Assembly: GCA_025716815.1 (NCBI GenBank)
Contig: JAIXMN010000021.1
Location: forward strand, 372,001 to 436,000
Direction of reading: 5' to 3'
From: Dichotomocladium elegans
Taxonomy: Eukaryota; Mucoromycota; Mucoromycetes; Mucorales; Lichtheimiaceae
Length of the DNA: 64,000 nt
Shown here: positions 45,774 through 57,802 of the stretch, piece by piece
Layout: the number at the start of each line of letters is the position of its first letter
How positions within the stretch are numbered: the stretch's first letter is position 1
Translations under genes and position numbers: made by a program
Notes under the pieces: model-generated
Told to the model about the DNA's origin: nothing
Seen by the model: the letters and a program-made list of their open reading frames with translations, nothing else
Databases searched by the model: none

Positions 45774-47147
45774 ATGTTGACTCCCGCCGCCCGCACTGCT
45801 ATCAAGGTAATCGCCACGCGAAAACAAGGGCTACTGACCTGAAGTACTGAAGTTGTTGTGTTCATGCCTTTTGTGCTTTATAATATTTTCCCACGAACTT
45901 AGACCCGACCCCTTGGCCGCTTTTTCGTTACTGGCAACCGCAGCCTGAGCACGCTGCTTGTCGTCGAACATAAGGATGGCAAGATTACCGGTGCGACTCT
46001 GAATGCTTTGACTGCTGCTTCGAAGCTTGGCGGCGAAGTTACCGCGCTCGTCGCCGGTGGTGATGAGTCCGTCGCTCAGACTGTCGCCAAGTGTGCTGGT
46101 GTTTCCAAGGTCCTCACTGCGGCCGACGTTTCGTACAGCAAGAATTTGCCTGAGGATTTTGCACCTTTGCTTGTCGAGATCCAGAAGAAATACGGCTTTA
46201 CCCACTTGATCGCTGGCCACACCGCCGCTGGTAAGAATGTCATGCCGCGCGCGGCAGCACTCTTGGACGTGGCCCCCATCTCGGATATCATCGCCATCGA
46301 AGGCGAGGACACCTTTGTGCGCCCGATCTATGCTGGTAATGCCATTGCCACCGTTAAATCTGCCGACCCCGTCAAGATCGTCACTGTCCGAGGCACCGCA
46401 TTCGAGGCTGCTGCTGTTGAGGGCGGTAGCGGCTCCATTGAGGCCGCTCCTGAAGCACCCAAGGCTGGTGTGACCGAATGGTTGGGTGAGGAGATTCAGA
46501 AGAGCGACCGCCCTGACTTGTCTACTGCCAGCCGCGTTATCAGTGGTGGCCGTGGTATGAAGAGTGGTGACAACTTCAAGCTGTTATACGATTTGGCTGA
46601 CAAGATGGGCGCTGCTGGTAAGTAATGCGTGTGTTGGAGGTGGAAGGTCTGCTTCCATGCGAACAAACGAGTGAATGGAGGCTCGCTGGGTGAAATTGCC
46701 AAGATCTTGACCGTCCTTCTTTTAGTTGGCGCTTCGCGTGCTGCTGTTGATGCTGGCTACGTCGATAACTCTTTGCAGGTTGGACAGACCGGCAAGATTG
46801 TTGCTCCTGGTAAGCGATTGTCGGACATAAGGGAGATTGTATAAGCCAGTCGTGACATGCACTAATGACATCGCATGTTGTGCTCATCACTCTGTACAGA
46901 GCTCTACGTCGCCGTCGGTATGTTTACGATTATGAAACGGATAAAGGGAAGGGGGGAGGATAGATGGCTAATGAGGATTGAATGTGTAGGTATCTCTGGT
47001 GCCATTCAACACTTGGCTGGCATGAAAGACTCCAAAACCATTGTTGCGATCAACAAAGACGCGGATGCTCCCATCTTCCAGGTGGCTGACTATGGTCTCG
47101 TCGAAGATCTCTTCAAGGCTGTTCCTGAGATGACTGAAAAGTTGTAG
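45774..47147 (+). CDS. ETFA: electron transfer flavoprotein alpha subunit, mitochondrial
   Basis: Five exons: 45774-45806, 45903-46617, 46726-46809, 46900-46917 and 46990-47147; 335 residues. The Arg/Ser-rich start ([19 protein letters not shown]) is a mitochondrial leader. The N-terminal domain ([19 protein letters not shown]) and the C-terminal FAD domain are complete: [67 protein letters not shown] and [15 protein letters not shown]. With ETF beta it takes electrons from acyl-CoA and other dehydrogenases and passes them to ETF-ubiquinone oxidoreductase in the matrix. The fourth exon is a microexon of 18 bp that encodes part of the highly conserved ELYVAVG stretch, so it must be included for a working FAD site. 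Confidence 0.95.
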
Positions 47148-47317
47148 AATGCAAAATGCACTAGTTTAGATACCGTTGTTGTAAATTCTCGCAATACATC
47201 ATTGATTGACATTTTTTCCCTGCCAATTGTAGATCCCCAATAAACCAAAAACAGAAAAAGTTGAATAAAAGTCAATGCTACTACAGGGGCTCTGCTCTCC
47301 GCAAATGGTATGTCTAG

Positions 47318-49092
47318 CTAGTCGTCGTCATTATTCTTCTTGTCCTTGCTGGCTTTCTTTTTCGTGCTGACCGTAGCATGTTCGCGGTATTCCTCAAGGG
47401 CTTTATGATCTTCAACTATCAAGCGAAAAATCTTCTCCAGTCCGTCACCGTCAAAATGATCCACGTGGAAAACGGTGGATGCTTGATACTCGAGCTCATA
47501 TTTGGGCTGCTTAGCAACGGCACCATCACCTCCGAGATTAAGATAATACTGCCACCAGTCGCGGATTGTTCCAAAAGCATAGCTAAAAAAAAAGGAGGGA
47601 TGAGTTTTCAGGTATATATCTTCTTTTCATGTACTTACTCTTTGCCTTCGAGATCGTATTGGAATACGCGGATGCTAGGATTGAACGTGGGGATCACAGA
47701 AGGGGTATTAAAAAGAGGTGTAACGAAATTTCTGCCCTTGATATCTGATTTCTTCAAAGCCTTTTTCTTCTTTGCAAGGGCGCTAAGCTCCTGGTACTGT
47801 CCGTCTTTTTCTACGATGGCGCTAATAATGTCATCTAATAAAAGCACATGAGCACATGGTTCACCCTATGGACAGAAATCTTATCACGTACTGTTATAAT
47901 GACCAGCGAAATGGCCGACGATGGTGTCTTTGTATAAACCAAGAAGGTCCAAGTAGGAGTTGAGGCATTGGGGTGTGAAATATGGCTTGTCCTTCTTGCT
48001 ACGTGGAGGAATATGTGCCCTAACAGACCAGCAATAGGATTGAGGTTAAACCAGATATATATATATATATGTATTAGGAGGTCGCACAACAAAACTTACA
48101 AGACGTAGACTTTGTAACCTTGTTTACGTGAATCATCAAGGACCTTCGTCAGCCACTTTAGGTGCATGGCACCTAGACTTCCCTTAGCGCTGCAGTCTTG
48201 GGTATTCTTCTTATTGTCCTTGAAGAACAATAGAGTGTTTGTATGAACAGTCCGAAGCTTTCCTGGGATTACATCCTGCACAAAATAACCTCCGCGCTGA
48301 AAGTCAGTTGTGGTGTTCAGCGCAAAAGGCTTCCAGATGGATTCGATCGCTTTGTATTGTGGATCATTAGCACCGATTGTATTATGGGGATGCACGTCGT
48401 TATTGCCTATGACTGGTAGCTATCGAACAATTTACAATGATTGATAAGGGTTAAGTTATATGTATATATATATCTTCAGAGGAAACGGAACGTACCACTT
48501 TTGTTTGGTTCAAGTCGAAAGTATCGTTAAAATATTTGACAATTGCTTTTTGCGCTCCCAAAACCTGGTCGAGAGTACGGGGAAATTTATCGTCACGATC
48601 CTAATATATCAAATTGTCAGCAAACCAACTTTTTTTCTCGAAAGATCCGGTATATGACATACGTGACGAGCCGAATCGCCAGTGAAAATTACAAAGTCGG
48701 CATCGCTTAGGTGATTTCGAATAAATTCAAAGGTCAGTTCAACCTAAAGACCAAAAACGATAATCAGCACAGGCCCGATTCTGCGGGTGACATGGAACGG
48801 GTTAGATACGAGTTCTTCAGGTGCGTCACAATCCGTTCGAACTGCACCGTAAAGACCTGCGTCCCCGCTCCCGCGGTGACACAGTTCCTTCGGGCTGGAT
48901 CCTTGTTTATAATCTTGGTCAAGATGAAAGTCTAGGAACAGACATGGGCTGTCAATAGCGGTGAGAAATATACGCTCCTCCTTTATATGACCTACCAGTA
49001 ACATGGATGAACTTTCCGGTAGGTGCTTTTATTCCAAGCGCAAATATAGTAAAAGAGAATAAAACGCATATTGACCAGAATAATGAAGGCAT
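47318..49092 (-). CDS. PPN1: endopolyphosphatase
   Basis: Eight exons: 48996-49092, 48810-48931, 48663-48743, 48496-48600, 48100-48419, 47892-48019, 47639-47834 and 47318-47582; 437 residues. A hydrophobic N-terminal segment (LFWSICVLFSFTIFALGI) serves as signal or anchor. The calcineurin-like metallophosphoesterase core follows: DFHLDQDYKQGSS, CHRGSGDAGLYGA, FTGDSARHDRDDKFPR, VIGNNDVHPHNT, LAHIPPRSKK and GHFAGHYN supply the metal ligands. The HRG-GDAG-YGA segment and overall order match Ppn1, which cuts long polyphosphate chains in the vacuole; yeast Ppn1 is activated by proteolysis there. The C-terminus is very basic with an acidic end (KKKASKDKKNNDD). The stop lies 170 bp from that of ETFA, convergent. 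Confidence 0.9.
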
Positions 49093-51172
49093 GGTGTATC
49101 AAGCAAAAAGATGAGATCTTTTAGAACAGGAAAGGTCACATTATTTTAATATTATTCTGCTTTTATAGAAGCCTCTTCGTCTATCTTACGCCTGATGGTA
49201 ATTTACTTGAAATGTATATGGCTACGAATGGCTTCAATTTGTCTCCTTCTCCTGCTCTCCTAATGACTTGCATTTCTTTCTCTTCCTCATTTTTTTTCAG
49301 GAGGTGAAGGGACTCTCTGTTGCGGATCAGACCGAATAATTCGGTGTGATGAAGACGAAAACAGCTTTTCTGTCTATTTGATAGTTAACATAATCCAAAG
49401 TTGATACTATGGTAAATTGATCCGCCATAATGAAGCAACGGCTTAATATTGGTCTTGTGACACGCACACTCTATATAGATAGATTATAGTTTGTAACAAA
49501 TGACTACGCCCACGATTAGCTATATCGTAACATGTATATATATATACATATATATTTCATTAAAAGCGACTTTTGGATCTTCCCTTACCGTCCTAAATAA
49601 GTCTATATGCAAAATAATGACTCACCGGATATCCAAATTTTGGACATTTTTAATTTCCACAAACAAAACAATTAGGACGCCATCGGATTTTTACTTGATT
49701 TGGGCAAATTTCGATATTTACAATTCGGTACAGCAGCGAATCGTTGATTTCTCAGTGATTAGTTTAGCGTAAGCTGAAGCCTGGTAGTGTAAAAGTGTTT
49801 GGAAGAACTGCCTCTTTTTTTTTATACCAAAACACATGACCTTAAAGGTATAGCAATTTGATCGCTGAGTCGTTTTATAGAAATTAAATCTGGGGACTAG
49901 GCGGTTGCGTACAGAGTCGTTTAGTGATCGCAGTAACTGCAATCAAAAGAGCACTATTTTTACACGTCGCTTTTGCGCACCACCATGACCAACATAGGCA
50001 CTATGCTGGTCGTGTGATCCATCGATGCATAACAAAAAGAAAGCTATCCTAAAAAGTTAATTGACATGGTCCGTGTTATGCATCATTGCTAGGCGGGATA
50101 TGTACCTCGTATTGAATTATGCAAAGGAGCAAAGCGATAATGGCCTAACAAGAAGCAACATGACCGGCGGCGGCGGCGGCGGCGGAAATGTGTAGTGGCT
50201 AGGAGAGGAGGAAGCGGTAATAATGGTTGCAGTAAGAAGCGGGCTTGGTAGGACCGACAATGCGCAGCGATGCAAAGAAATCCATAACGCTTTCCCTTGC
50301 CTTTCGATCGTCCCTGATGTATATAAAATCTCAAGTTACGCAACCCACAGAATATCATAGCATGCGGTGGTTGTCCAATATAGCCTTTTATTATGTTGCT
50401 GCTTGCGAGGATATTCATTTGTGTTCTCATTTAGTCATCACCAGCTCGATCTTTCATATTATGTAAGGCATCCAGAAAGATGGGCAATGAAAATCCCTGG
50501 GATCCAAGCCTATGTAACTCTTGTGATTTTATCAAATTTGTCATGAGACAGTGATTGTCCTGCCATGCGAAGGAAGTATGACTGGATTACATGTATCTGA
50601 TAAAGTTCCGTGTATCATGATAGATATCCATCAGTTATGATTGCATCCGCACGCATCTGATATTTGCTCCTTGAAAGACCTGCGCTTTGAGATCTAGCGC
50701 AATCTGAACATCTGTGAAGATAATCTATAGAGATTCAATTCGATGCATATTCTACGAATATGGCATTTCGGAGGAACACTGTCGGTTTCTAAGGCAGCTG
50801 ATAGATGTAACAACTGCACTCTATTGATGCAACCTGACTTGAGATGGATTACAAGCCATTAGATATAGAGACATCGATGAGAACGAGTAAACAGAGATCG
50901 TTTGAGAGCATATATACGTGTAGAAGCAACATAGGCACGCGCTAAACCTGTGGTTTACGGTGAGGATGCTGTGTCAAAAAGAAGCAGTCCACAGACATTT
51001 ACATCAACGTTAATAGAGAGTCACCAGGCCATGATCCGATTTCTTCCCCGCCAAAACCTGTACATGCTGTATTTACTCTGCAAGGAACCATATATATCAC
51101 GTTGAAACCAGGTAAATTATATTTATTTGGCATATGCATTAATTATTCATGGGCTTTACTTCCCTCTACATA
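49093..51172. other. 2 kb without a convincing gene
   Basis: It contains the PPN1 upstream region, short TA-repeat stretches near 49535-49555 and a (CGG)7 repeat at 50165-50185. A 113-codon minus-strand frame at 50089-50430 covers the CGG repeat and has no recognisable domain. Confidence 0.4.
50165..50185 (+). repeat. (CGG)7 microsatellite
   Basis: Seven perfect CGG units in an otherwise AT-rich intergenic region. Confidence 0.9.
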
Positions 51173-53235
51173 TTACGAAGGATAAATAAGTGATCGTGCC
51201 CACTCATCTGCTACTGAAATCAATTCGAACGTATAGTCTGCAGGTTCCACAGTCTTGTGCGGTCCAAATGCCGGCGCGCCCACTGCCCCAATTGCTGCTG
51301 CCGCTGCTTCCTTGGCAGCCGCCGCCGTTGCAGATGGATCATAGGATGAAGACGATGGAGATGTCGCCGGAGCTGTTTCTTTGAAGACCGAACTGCTAGT
51401 GCTGGTATCTCCGTTGGTATATCCCGGGTTCAGAGTCATGTCGATTAGACGGCCGAGGCTGCGCTTTGACATAAGGAGCCTACGAACGTGCTGGAGGCTA
51501 GTGTGAAACTGAATCTGAACGTCCTGGGCAATGCCGATAGCTGGATCAGAAGCGTGGGTAAGGGCAGCAAAAACGGCCGTGAACGCGGTCAATGAAAAGG
51601 TCAGAATGGCTTGGGGTTGCTGCTCTTGAAGCACTATCGAGATAAGGTGCGTGATGTTGCTGGCCAACGAGCGCCTCCGCTCTAGCTGGAGCTGCTCATC
51701 TTGGTAACGGCAGCACATAACAAGCGAGAGCTCGAGAGTATAACCGAGCAGGCGAATGATATTACTAGATGGTGGCTGGAGAGTGTCTGGCAGATTGCCT
51801 CTCCAGTCCTCAACCTGGTTCAGGAGCCGGATGGTCTCTGATTCGTGCTCCATATTCCATATATGTTTTTTTTTCGGGCCGTAGCCAAAGAATTCTATTA
51901 CACGCTCCATAAGGATCATCAGGCGACAGAGATACACGAATCCTTCCAGCACAGCGCATTCCTCCGGATCATCCTCTGGTAGAGGTGAGGGTAGATCAAG
52001 TGAAATATCCTGCGCTCTCATCATCCACGGTCTCTCGGCCATACAACTCGTCCATTTGTCCATGATATAACACGTCCACAGTGTACGCTTCCGAAGCTCG
52101 ATGTCAAACTGAGACATTTGACTGCTGTAGTTTGATGTATGGAGTCCGAGGTCCAGGCACATTCGCACAGCCATGCCGCAGTACATCCATGCTCTGCTAC
52201 TTGACCATGCTGCGTCATCATGGTCGTATGACACCATATAGAGCAGAGCAATGACTGTACTCACACGGGGTTCATCTAGGAAATCATCCACGAGGCGTCG
52301 AGCCCTGTTGTAGAAAAGTGACCCATGGGCTGCTGTGGGAATGTGTTTCGCCGCATGTGCATAAAGGGTGTTGAGAAGTAGAGGTGTAACTAGCGGACCC
52401 TTCGTGTTGAGCTGGTCGTAAAACATCCGACGAGAGAAAGAGGGCAAGATGGAGGGGTGACACTGAGTGAAAAAGACATGGATCAGATTCTCCTGGACTG
52501 ATCGAACCGGCATGTCGATCGAGGACAGATAGTGGCTCGGAAGGCCTGGTTCCGGTGACCAACGTACGAGATCGCCATAGTCTTGCCATGTGGATACTTC
52601 ACCCATGACAACCGGTCCGTCATCTCCGTTCAATGTGAGACGGAAAAGCCCATCTGTAAGCTGTTCCACGAGTTTGTCAGGACGCGTGCTGACTTGCTGT
52701 GGGTGTGCATTACTGTCTTCCGCCACGCTTGCGCTTGCAAACAGAACATCCCCAGAGTCTTTCTCCGGCAAGGCCGCATATTGGCGTTGTTGTTCTCGAG
52801 CTCGTTCCGCAATATCCTGAAGAAAGCTGTCGGAGGAGTTGTCTATCGGCTCAAGTTTAATATAACCTTCATCTACGTTCTTCGAGTATTCGCATGTTCG
52901 CCGGCGGGCTAATAGAATGCAGGACGTAAGAAAACGGTTCGTGCTATTAGGGAGGGGATAAGCTGTAGCCAACCTTTGCACTATCAATGCTTCATAAGTA
53001 TTATTTCCCCCTTTGTTTGCGTTGTCGCTGTTCATAAGAAGAATTCATTTTTTGGTTACCTGCATACAGGGCTGCTTGCCATCACACTAGAAAAAAAACC
53101 TTGTTAGCTCAATTTAACATTGAAGCAGGCTAGGCTTACTTTGATCTTCTTCATCCGGCACGGCTGGCATGCTCGGCCGACTTTTAAGCGCTTATGTCTA
53201 CAATCGTCTAGTAACGCTGTAAGGTCGGGATTCAT
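51173..53235 (-). CDS. Zn2Cys6 transcription factor with fungal-specific middle domain
   Basis: Exon 1 is 53140-53235 and exon 2 is 53060-53086; the main exon runs from about 52921 to 51173. Exons 1 and 2 encode MNPDLTALLDDCRHKR and then the zinc cluster ACQPCRMKKIKCDGKQPC-MQ; the main exon continues CILLARRRTCEYSKN, completing the C-x2-C-x6-C-x5-C-x2-C-x8-C pattern if joined directly before TGC at 52921. No AG acceptor stands there (the genome reads TTACGTCC), and none of the nearby AGs keeps both frame and spacing, so this join is unsettled. The rest has the fungal-specific regulatory domain (IELRKRTLWTCYIMDKWTSC, then LPEDDPEE) and an Ala/Ser-rich C-terminus. Such proteins are nuclear activators or repressors of metabolic genes; the target is unknown. 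Confidence 0.8.
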
Positions 53236-53607
53236 TTTATATCAGCTCCGGTGGCATAATACCTCGAAGCGGTAATTCTAATGTGGCAAACATGGAATGG
53301 AAAGGGGAGAGGCAAAAGAAGAAAAAAGAGTATATTACAAAATGTGCTGTGGGAGAGATATATACAGAATAAAAAAAGACGTTTTCGTCCTTGGGGAGCC
53401 CTAATGACCAATCAAAGTTCCTTAGTTAAAGGACTTTCCCACCGGGTTGGTAACCATTCTCCCCCCACGACTTCTATGTTTGTCACTACCCCAAATCATA
53501 GCACAATAGCACCGATTGGATGGGGGGTGGGAGGTAGAAAAAGGAAGAGAGGAAAGGCGTGGAGAAAAGAAAGATGAAGGATGGAAATGACCGTTTGATA
53601 GCATCTT

Positions 53608-54755
53608 CTAGACGTCAATAATCCTCTGGACCTTGCCACATTCCGATAGGTGCTCCCCACGATACTTGATCAAGTATTCACCGTTTTCCTTCCAGGACAC
53701 CGTCTTGTTCACCGGGCAACCCTGATATTTTTTTTGGTTGGTTAGTTTGAGTTCAGCGAGCATATGGTGTTTATGTATAAATATACCTTGCTGCTGTTTG
53801 AACACTTGTAGTAAATGCTTTTATTGCCTGTCTTCTTCTGAACAGTATTGCCATTGTTCTTCCAGAAATAGCCGTCCATGTAAGGATATTCGCGAGTCTC
53901 GACGATCTTTGTAATGGCCTGCATTTCACGCCGCCGTCGGGGAGGACGCTGAGACGAGTCTCGAGGTGGTGGAGACTGATAGTCTGAAACTGTGTCAGGA
54001 TTGATAGAAGTATATCTATTGGGTAGAAGGGCAATCAGATGGTGTAGTCCGGAATGCGTTGTACGTTTCGGGGGACCTTACGTTGATGTTTGTAGTAATG
54101 AGGAGGGAGTTGATGAAGAAGAATGAGATGTGTTCGGTGAGAAGGGGTGTTGATATTCGTCTAATGGCGGTATATCGGATACGGAATCTCGGCGTAACAA
54201 AGGGGATGACGAGCCTCTGCTGGGGCTCTGCTGCTGCTGCTGTTGTTGTTGTTGTTGTTGTTCCAACGCTAAGTTACCGGATGAAAGCAGGATAGCAGTT
54301 TCATCTTGTTGTTCCTGGGTTTGCTGGGGTAAAAGATGGGTTGTTAGACCGACGAGTTGTTGCTGTTGCTGGAGGAGGAGAATATCGAGCTCCTTTGCCC
54401 GGAGTCTGGCCTCCTCGGTCCGCCGCTTGTCTTCCTCAACTTTGCTGAGTAATATCAGACGAAGAAGCTCAGGCTGAGACCGGTAGTACAGCAGCACTTC
54501 CTGAAGATCACAGGTAACCGGGTCTGTTGCCGGGGTTGGAGGGGCAGCGTCTGGTGCATGCCATGTGTTGGAAAAGAGGGATATATTGTGTTGTTCTTGT
54601 TGTAGTTGCTGGCCATCGAATTGTTGAAAGGCCCTTAGCTGCGGGGAAGCGATATTGCTCTGGGGAGAGGTTGGGAACTGTCCGTGATGATATAGAGGCA
54701 CCGGCTTGCTATCCCCAGCAGTATAAAGAAACTCGTTCATGTCTTTTGCGGGCAA
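53608..54755 (-). CDS. Gln-rich protein with WRKY/GCM1-like zinc domain
   Basis: Three exons: 54082-54755, 53787-54015 and 53608-53721; 338 residues. Residues 1-224 are Gln/Ser/Pro-rich with a coiled-coil-like Glu/Arg/Leu segment (KVEEDKRRTEEARLRAKELD) and a poly-Gln run. Near the C-terminus, after a basic RPPRRRRE patch, comes a domain at about 271-330: MDGYFWKNNGN, YYKCSNSSKGCPVNKTVSW, YLIKYRGEHLSEC. The order DGYxW, YYxC, GCPVxK, YxGEH is that of WRKY domains, with likely zinc ligands Cys296, Cys303, His325 and Cys329. The WRKYGQK core is replaced by FWKNNGN, and the last ligand spacing (H-x3-C) is unusual, so WRKY-like, GCM1-like or FLYWCH-like are all possible. A DNA-binding regulator is likely. 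Confidence 0.75.
54228..54263 (-). repeat. CAG/CAA tract encoding poly-Gln
   Basis: On the coding strand, CAA triplets followed by CAG triplets encode eleven Gln in the WRKY-like protein. It is a candidate for length variation between strains. Confidence 0.8.
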
Positions 54756-57115
54756 CCGGAAAGGGGAAAGGGAGGGCGGAAAAGGAGGAATGTCGCGGAT
54801 CTTTTTTGTGGTAAAGTGCTGAAAAAAAAAGGGTCTTGGGATTTGCGTGTTCCCTGTCTTTTAATGTTTTTTTTTCTTCTTTTTTTTTGGTCTTCAGCCT
54901 GTGTACTCCGCGGCTAAACTTGCGCTTCGGCCAATCGTTTCTCGGTGTGCGAAAATTTTTACACAAAGACACACTTTTCCCCGCAATTAGTCGCCTCATG
55001 ATGATACAATCCCTAAATAGTATCACTAACCTGAAGCTTTTAAGAACCTGAAGTGCTTCGGTTTATAACCCGTACAATTCATTAAATTTAGATGGCAAAG
55101 ATGCATATGGATATATTCCGATATCGAAGATGATCTCTACTCTGGTAATCAATGTGTTCTAATTAGAGACGCAACGACCCACCTATTGCTGATATCTCAC
55201 GCTCAACCTTCAACTTAGAATAAGCCGTTCCCATTACATTTCCTTTATCATCGCAGCATCAGCCTCTGCTGCTTTTGACTCTCATCAGGGCCATATGATT
55301 GGGTATGCAATCGATAAGCCCGCTTATCTGTCCTCTGACTGCGTTCACTTTCTTTTTTAAGTTCTCTAGTGCCATGCCTTTTTTCTCTAGCTTGCACAGC
55401 AGCCGTTACTTAGAACAATTTACCATAGGAAAAATGCAGCCACGCACCTTCCCGAACTCAAAAGGTGGGGTGACCAAACAGGCCGCAAAAGTGCCGAGTG
55501 GCCTCGTGGCCTTGTGGCTGGCAAATCACAACTGTCACTTGTTACATAATACGCAATATGGCCTTACCGTTTTACAAGCGCGTATCCTATTCACACAAAA
55601 GCTGTATTTGCAATCGCAGGCAAAAAAAATAACTTAAATCGAACCCAAAGTGAACAATACAACCCACCCCTCCCATTCATTCCTTTTTGATCAGCCATCT
55701 AGGTTCTCTCAAAACATTAATTACGTTCTCCTACTGGAAAAGAAACAAGAATGAATCCATAGTGTGGTGTGAATGACATTATTTCTGTACAACTTCCCAA
55801 ATGTTACAGCCCTACCGGGAAGTTCTTTTTATTGCCTTGGTATCGGTATGCCGATAAGTAAAGCAAATGTGCTACGCGAGCTAGGGATTTTTGTTTTTTT
55901 TTAAAGTTAATGCACACGATTAATCAGATAAGGTAGTTTTTCCGGTCCATAAATGGACGGGTCCCACGCGAGAAATGGCTGGAGACCCCACTAAAACTCT
56001 GGGACTGGACAACCATGTTGTGAAACGTCTACAGTGACCTAGTATGCAAGTCTTTTTGCCAAGTCCCATTCATGAATAGGAAATATAGTAGTTGTTTTTC
56101 AAACGTGAGCTTCCTTGATGTACACATTAATACTATTCCTGCCGCTATGAGCAACTTACCCACTATCCTTTTTATCTGTCATACACTCGTTACTCAGACG
56201 ATTATGTCATCGATTAAACTTTACCAGACCATCTCCGGCTCTCAGTCGTTTCTCCTCAAATATTTGCTCTCATGAATATTGGGTGTTAATTTGGCACTCT
56301 AAAACCTATCGGAAAGATGGCAATGTGTTCATCTCATTTTTAGAAGATAATTAGATAATCGAACCTGATTTCTAAAAATTCTCGTAACACAAACGCCGGT
56401 TTTCTCAGAGCGAATTTCTTTTTCGAGCAGTGTCCAAACATACACATGCACACACAACTGCATCAGGGTCTTGCCACAATTGCGATACATCCTGTTCATC
56501 CTCTCCATCTTACCGCGCCAAATTGAACAAAATGCAATTATAGTTTCCCACGTCATTGTTTGAGCGAGTTCGCTAAAAGATAAGTTGTTTCAGACATCAA
56601 ACGCAGAGGCAGCGATAATAGGTCACTCAAAAGCGAGACCTCCTCTTCAAGAAACGAAACCTGGCTATTCCACAAGTAGAATAAAACGAAAAATAGCAGT
56701 GGTTGAAGTATCGCTGGCAATCTCTGACCCTGTTTAATGAAGCAACAGAAACTTTAAAAGTTAACACGTGCGCTAAAGACGGAGTGTGTTTCATCAGTTG
56801 ACCTAACGCTGCCTTGTTCACTAATATTGTGATTACAGTATGCTCTGGGCTGATGCTATTTCTTATGTAATGGATTCCATAATACGATGACTCATTTGCG
56901 GATCTAACCAATACGCCATGTTCTGCCATATTCACATCGCACAAGTGCGGCATGAGCATCATCCTGCCCATGATAAGTGGGGACTGCACCTTTATTGATG
57001 AATGAACCGATGGGGAAAGTTATGCGGACTTATGTGTAGATAATTCATAGTTTCAAATAAGAATATGCTCGATTGAAGTTGCATTACGAAGCAGTCGTGT
57101 GCTCATTAAACAACA
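54756..57115. other. 2.4 kb without a convincing gene
   Basis: The left part, with T tracts at 54866-54890, is the upstream region of the WRKY-like gene. Open frames at 55299-55637 (+) and 56627-56989 (-) have no recognisable motif and no spliced extension. Confidence 0.35.
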
Positions 57116-57361
57116 ATGGCGGCAGCAATAATCCTTCCACTTAAAGAATATCGCAACTTTGCTTTTATAGCAGCTTCATCCATGCGTCTTAAGCTTTGTC
57201 CAGAGATTGCAAAACGAGACCTGCTAATCAAGTACGAGCAGCCCGCAAATTGTCGCCAAGGAATACTTCTGCTAAAGTGCATTTCAGCCGTTGTAGACCA
57301 TGACTATCCTCTGAAGGTCTTTAGGAAAGAGCTCTATGAGCCGACTGCTAGCAAGCAGTAG
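57116..57361 (+). CDS. small hypothetical open frame
   Basis: 81 codons, starting MAAAIILPLKEYRNFAFIAA. It has a plausible start, no low-complexity bias and a codon use like its neighbours, but no recognised family, no membrane segment and no introns that extend it. It may be a gene fragment or chance. It lies upstream of RPL13 on the same strand. Confidence 0.2.
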   Translation: MAAAIILPLKEYRNFAFIAASSMRLKLCPEIAKRDLLIKYEQPANCRQGILLLKCISAVVDHDYPLKVFRKELYEPTASKQ

Positions 57362-57802
57362 AATTTTGAAACATTCGATTTTGCCATGGGCGAAGCATAC
57401 TATGAGCATTGTCTGCAATAGCTAACGGCGCCTCCAGTGGATCTACCTCGCCCCCCATAGAAAAACATTTTGGGTTGAGGGGATATGAAGTCCGGCGCAA
57501 TGAGTCCGGCGTGAATGTGACTTAACTTTTCTCCGGCTGAGAGAGGAGCGCCTGTGCCACTTGCAGGATCCTCCTCTTTCCTCTATACTGGTCCATCCGT
57601 ATGTATCCGCACCATATACCCATGCATCCATCCCAACAAGACGATGACTTAACGTCTTGACGGATGAATGAATGAGAAATGGATCCATCCATTATCATAC
57701 GTGCTTTACTGATCTGATCATATGCCCTTGCTTTTTTATGCCTCTGCATCTTTTGCGATTCATTCACTTCCATTCGACACTCGATTCGACCCTATATAGA
57801 CA

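Noticed and set aside
50089..50430. 113-codon minus-strand open frame over the CGG repeat
   Set aside because: Its length is mostly due to the repeat and Arg-rich translation; no domain, no splice-supported extension.
52583..52912. 109-codon plus-strand frame inside the Zn2Cys6 gene
   Set aside because: Antisense shadow of the regulator's coding sequence.
53000..53035. Start of the Zn2Cys6 protein at the ATG at 53035
   Set aside because: It would omit four of six zinc-binding cysteines that are encoded in two upstream exons.
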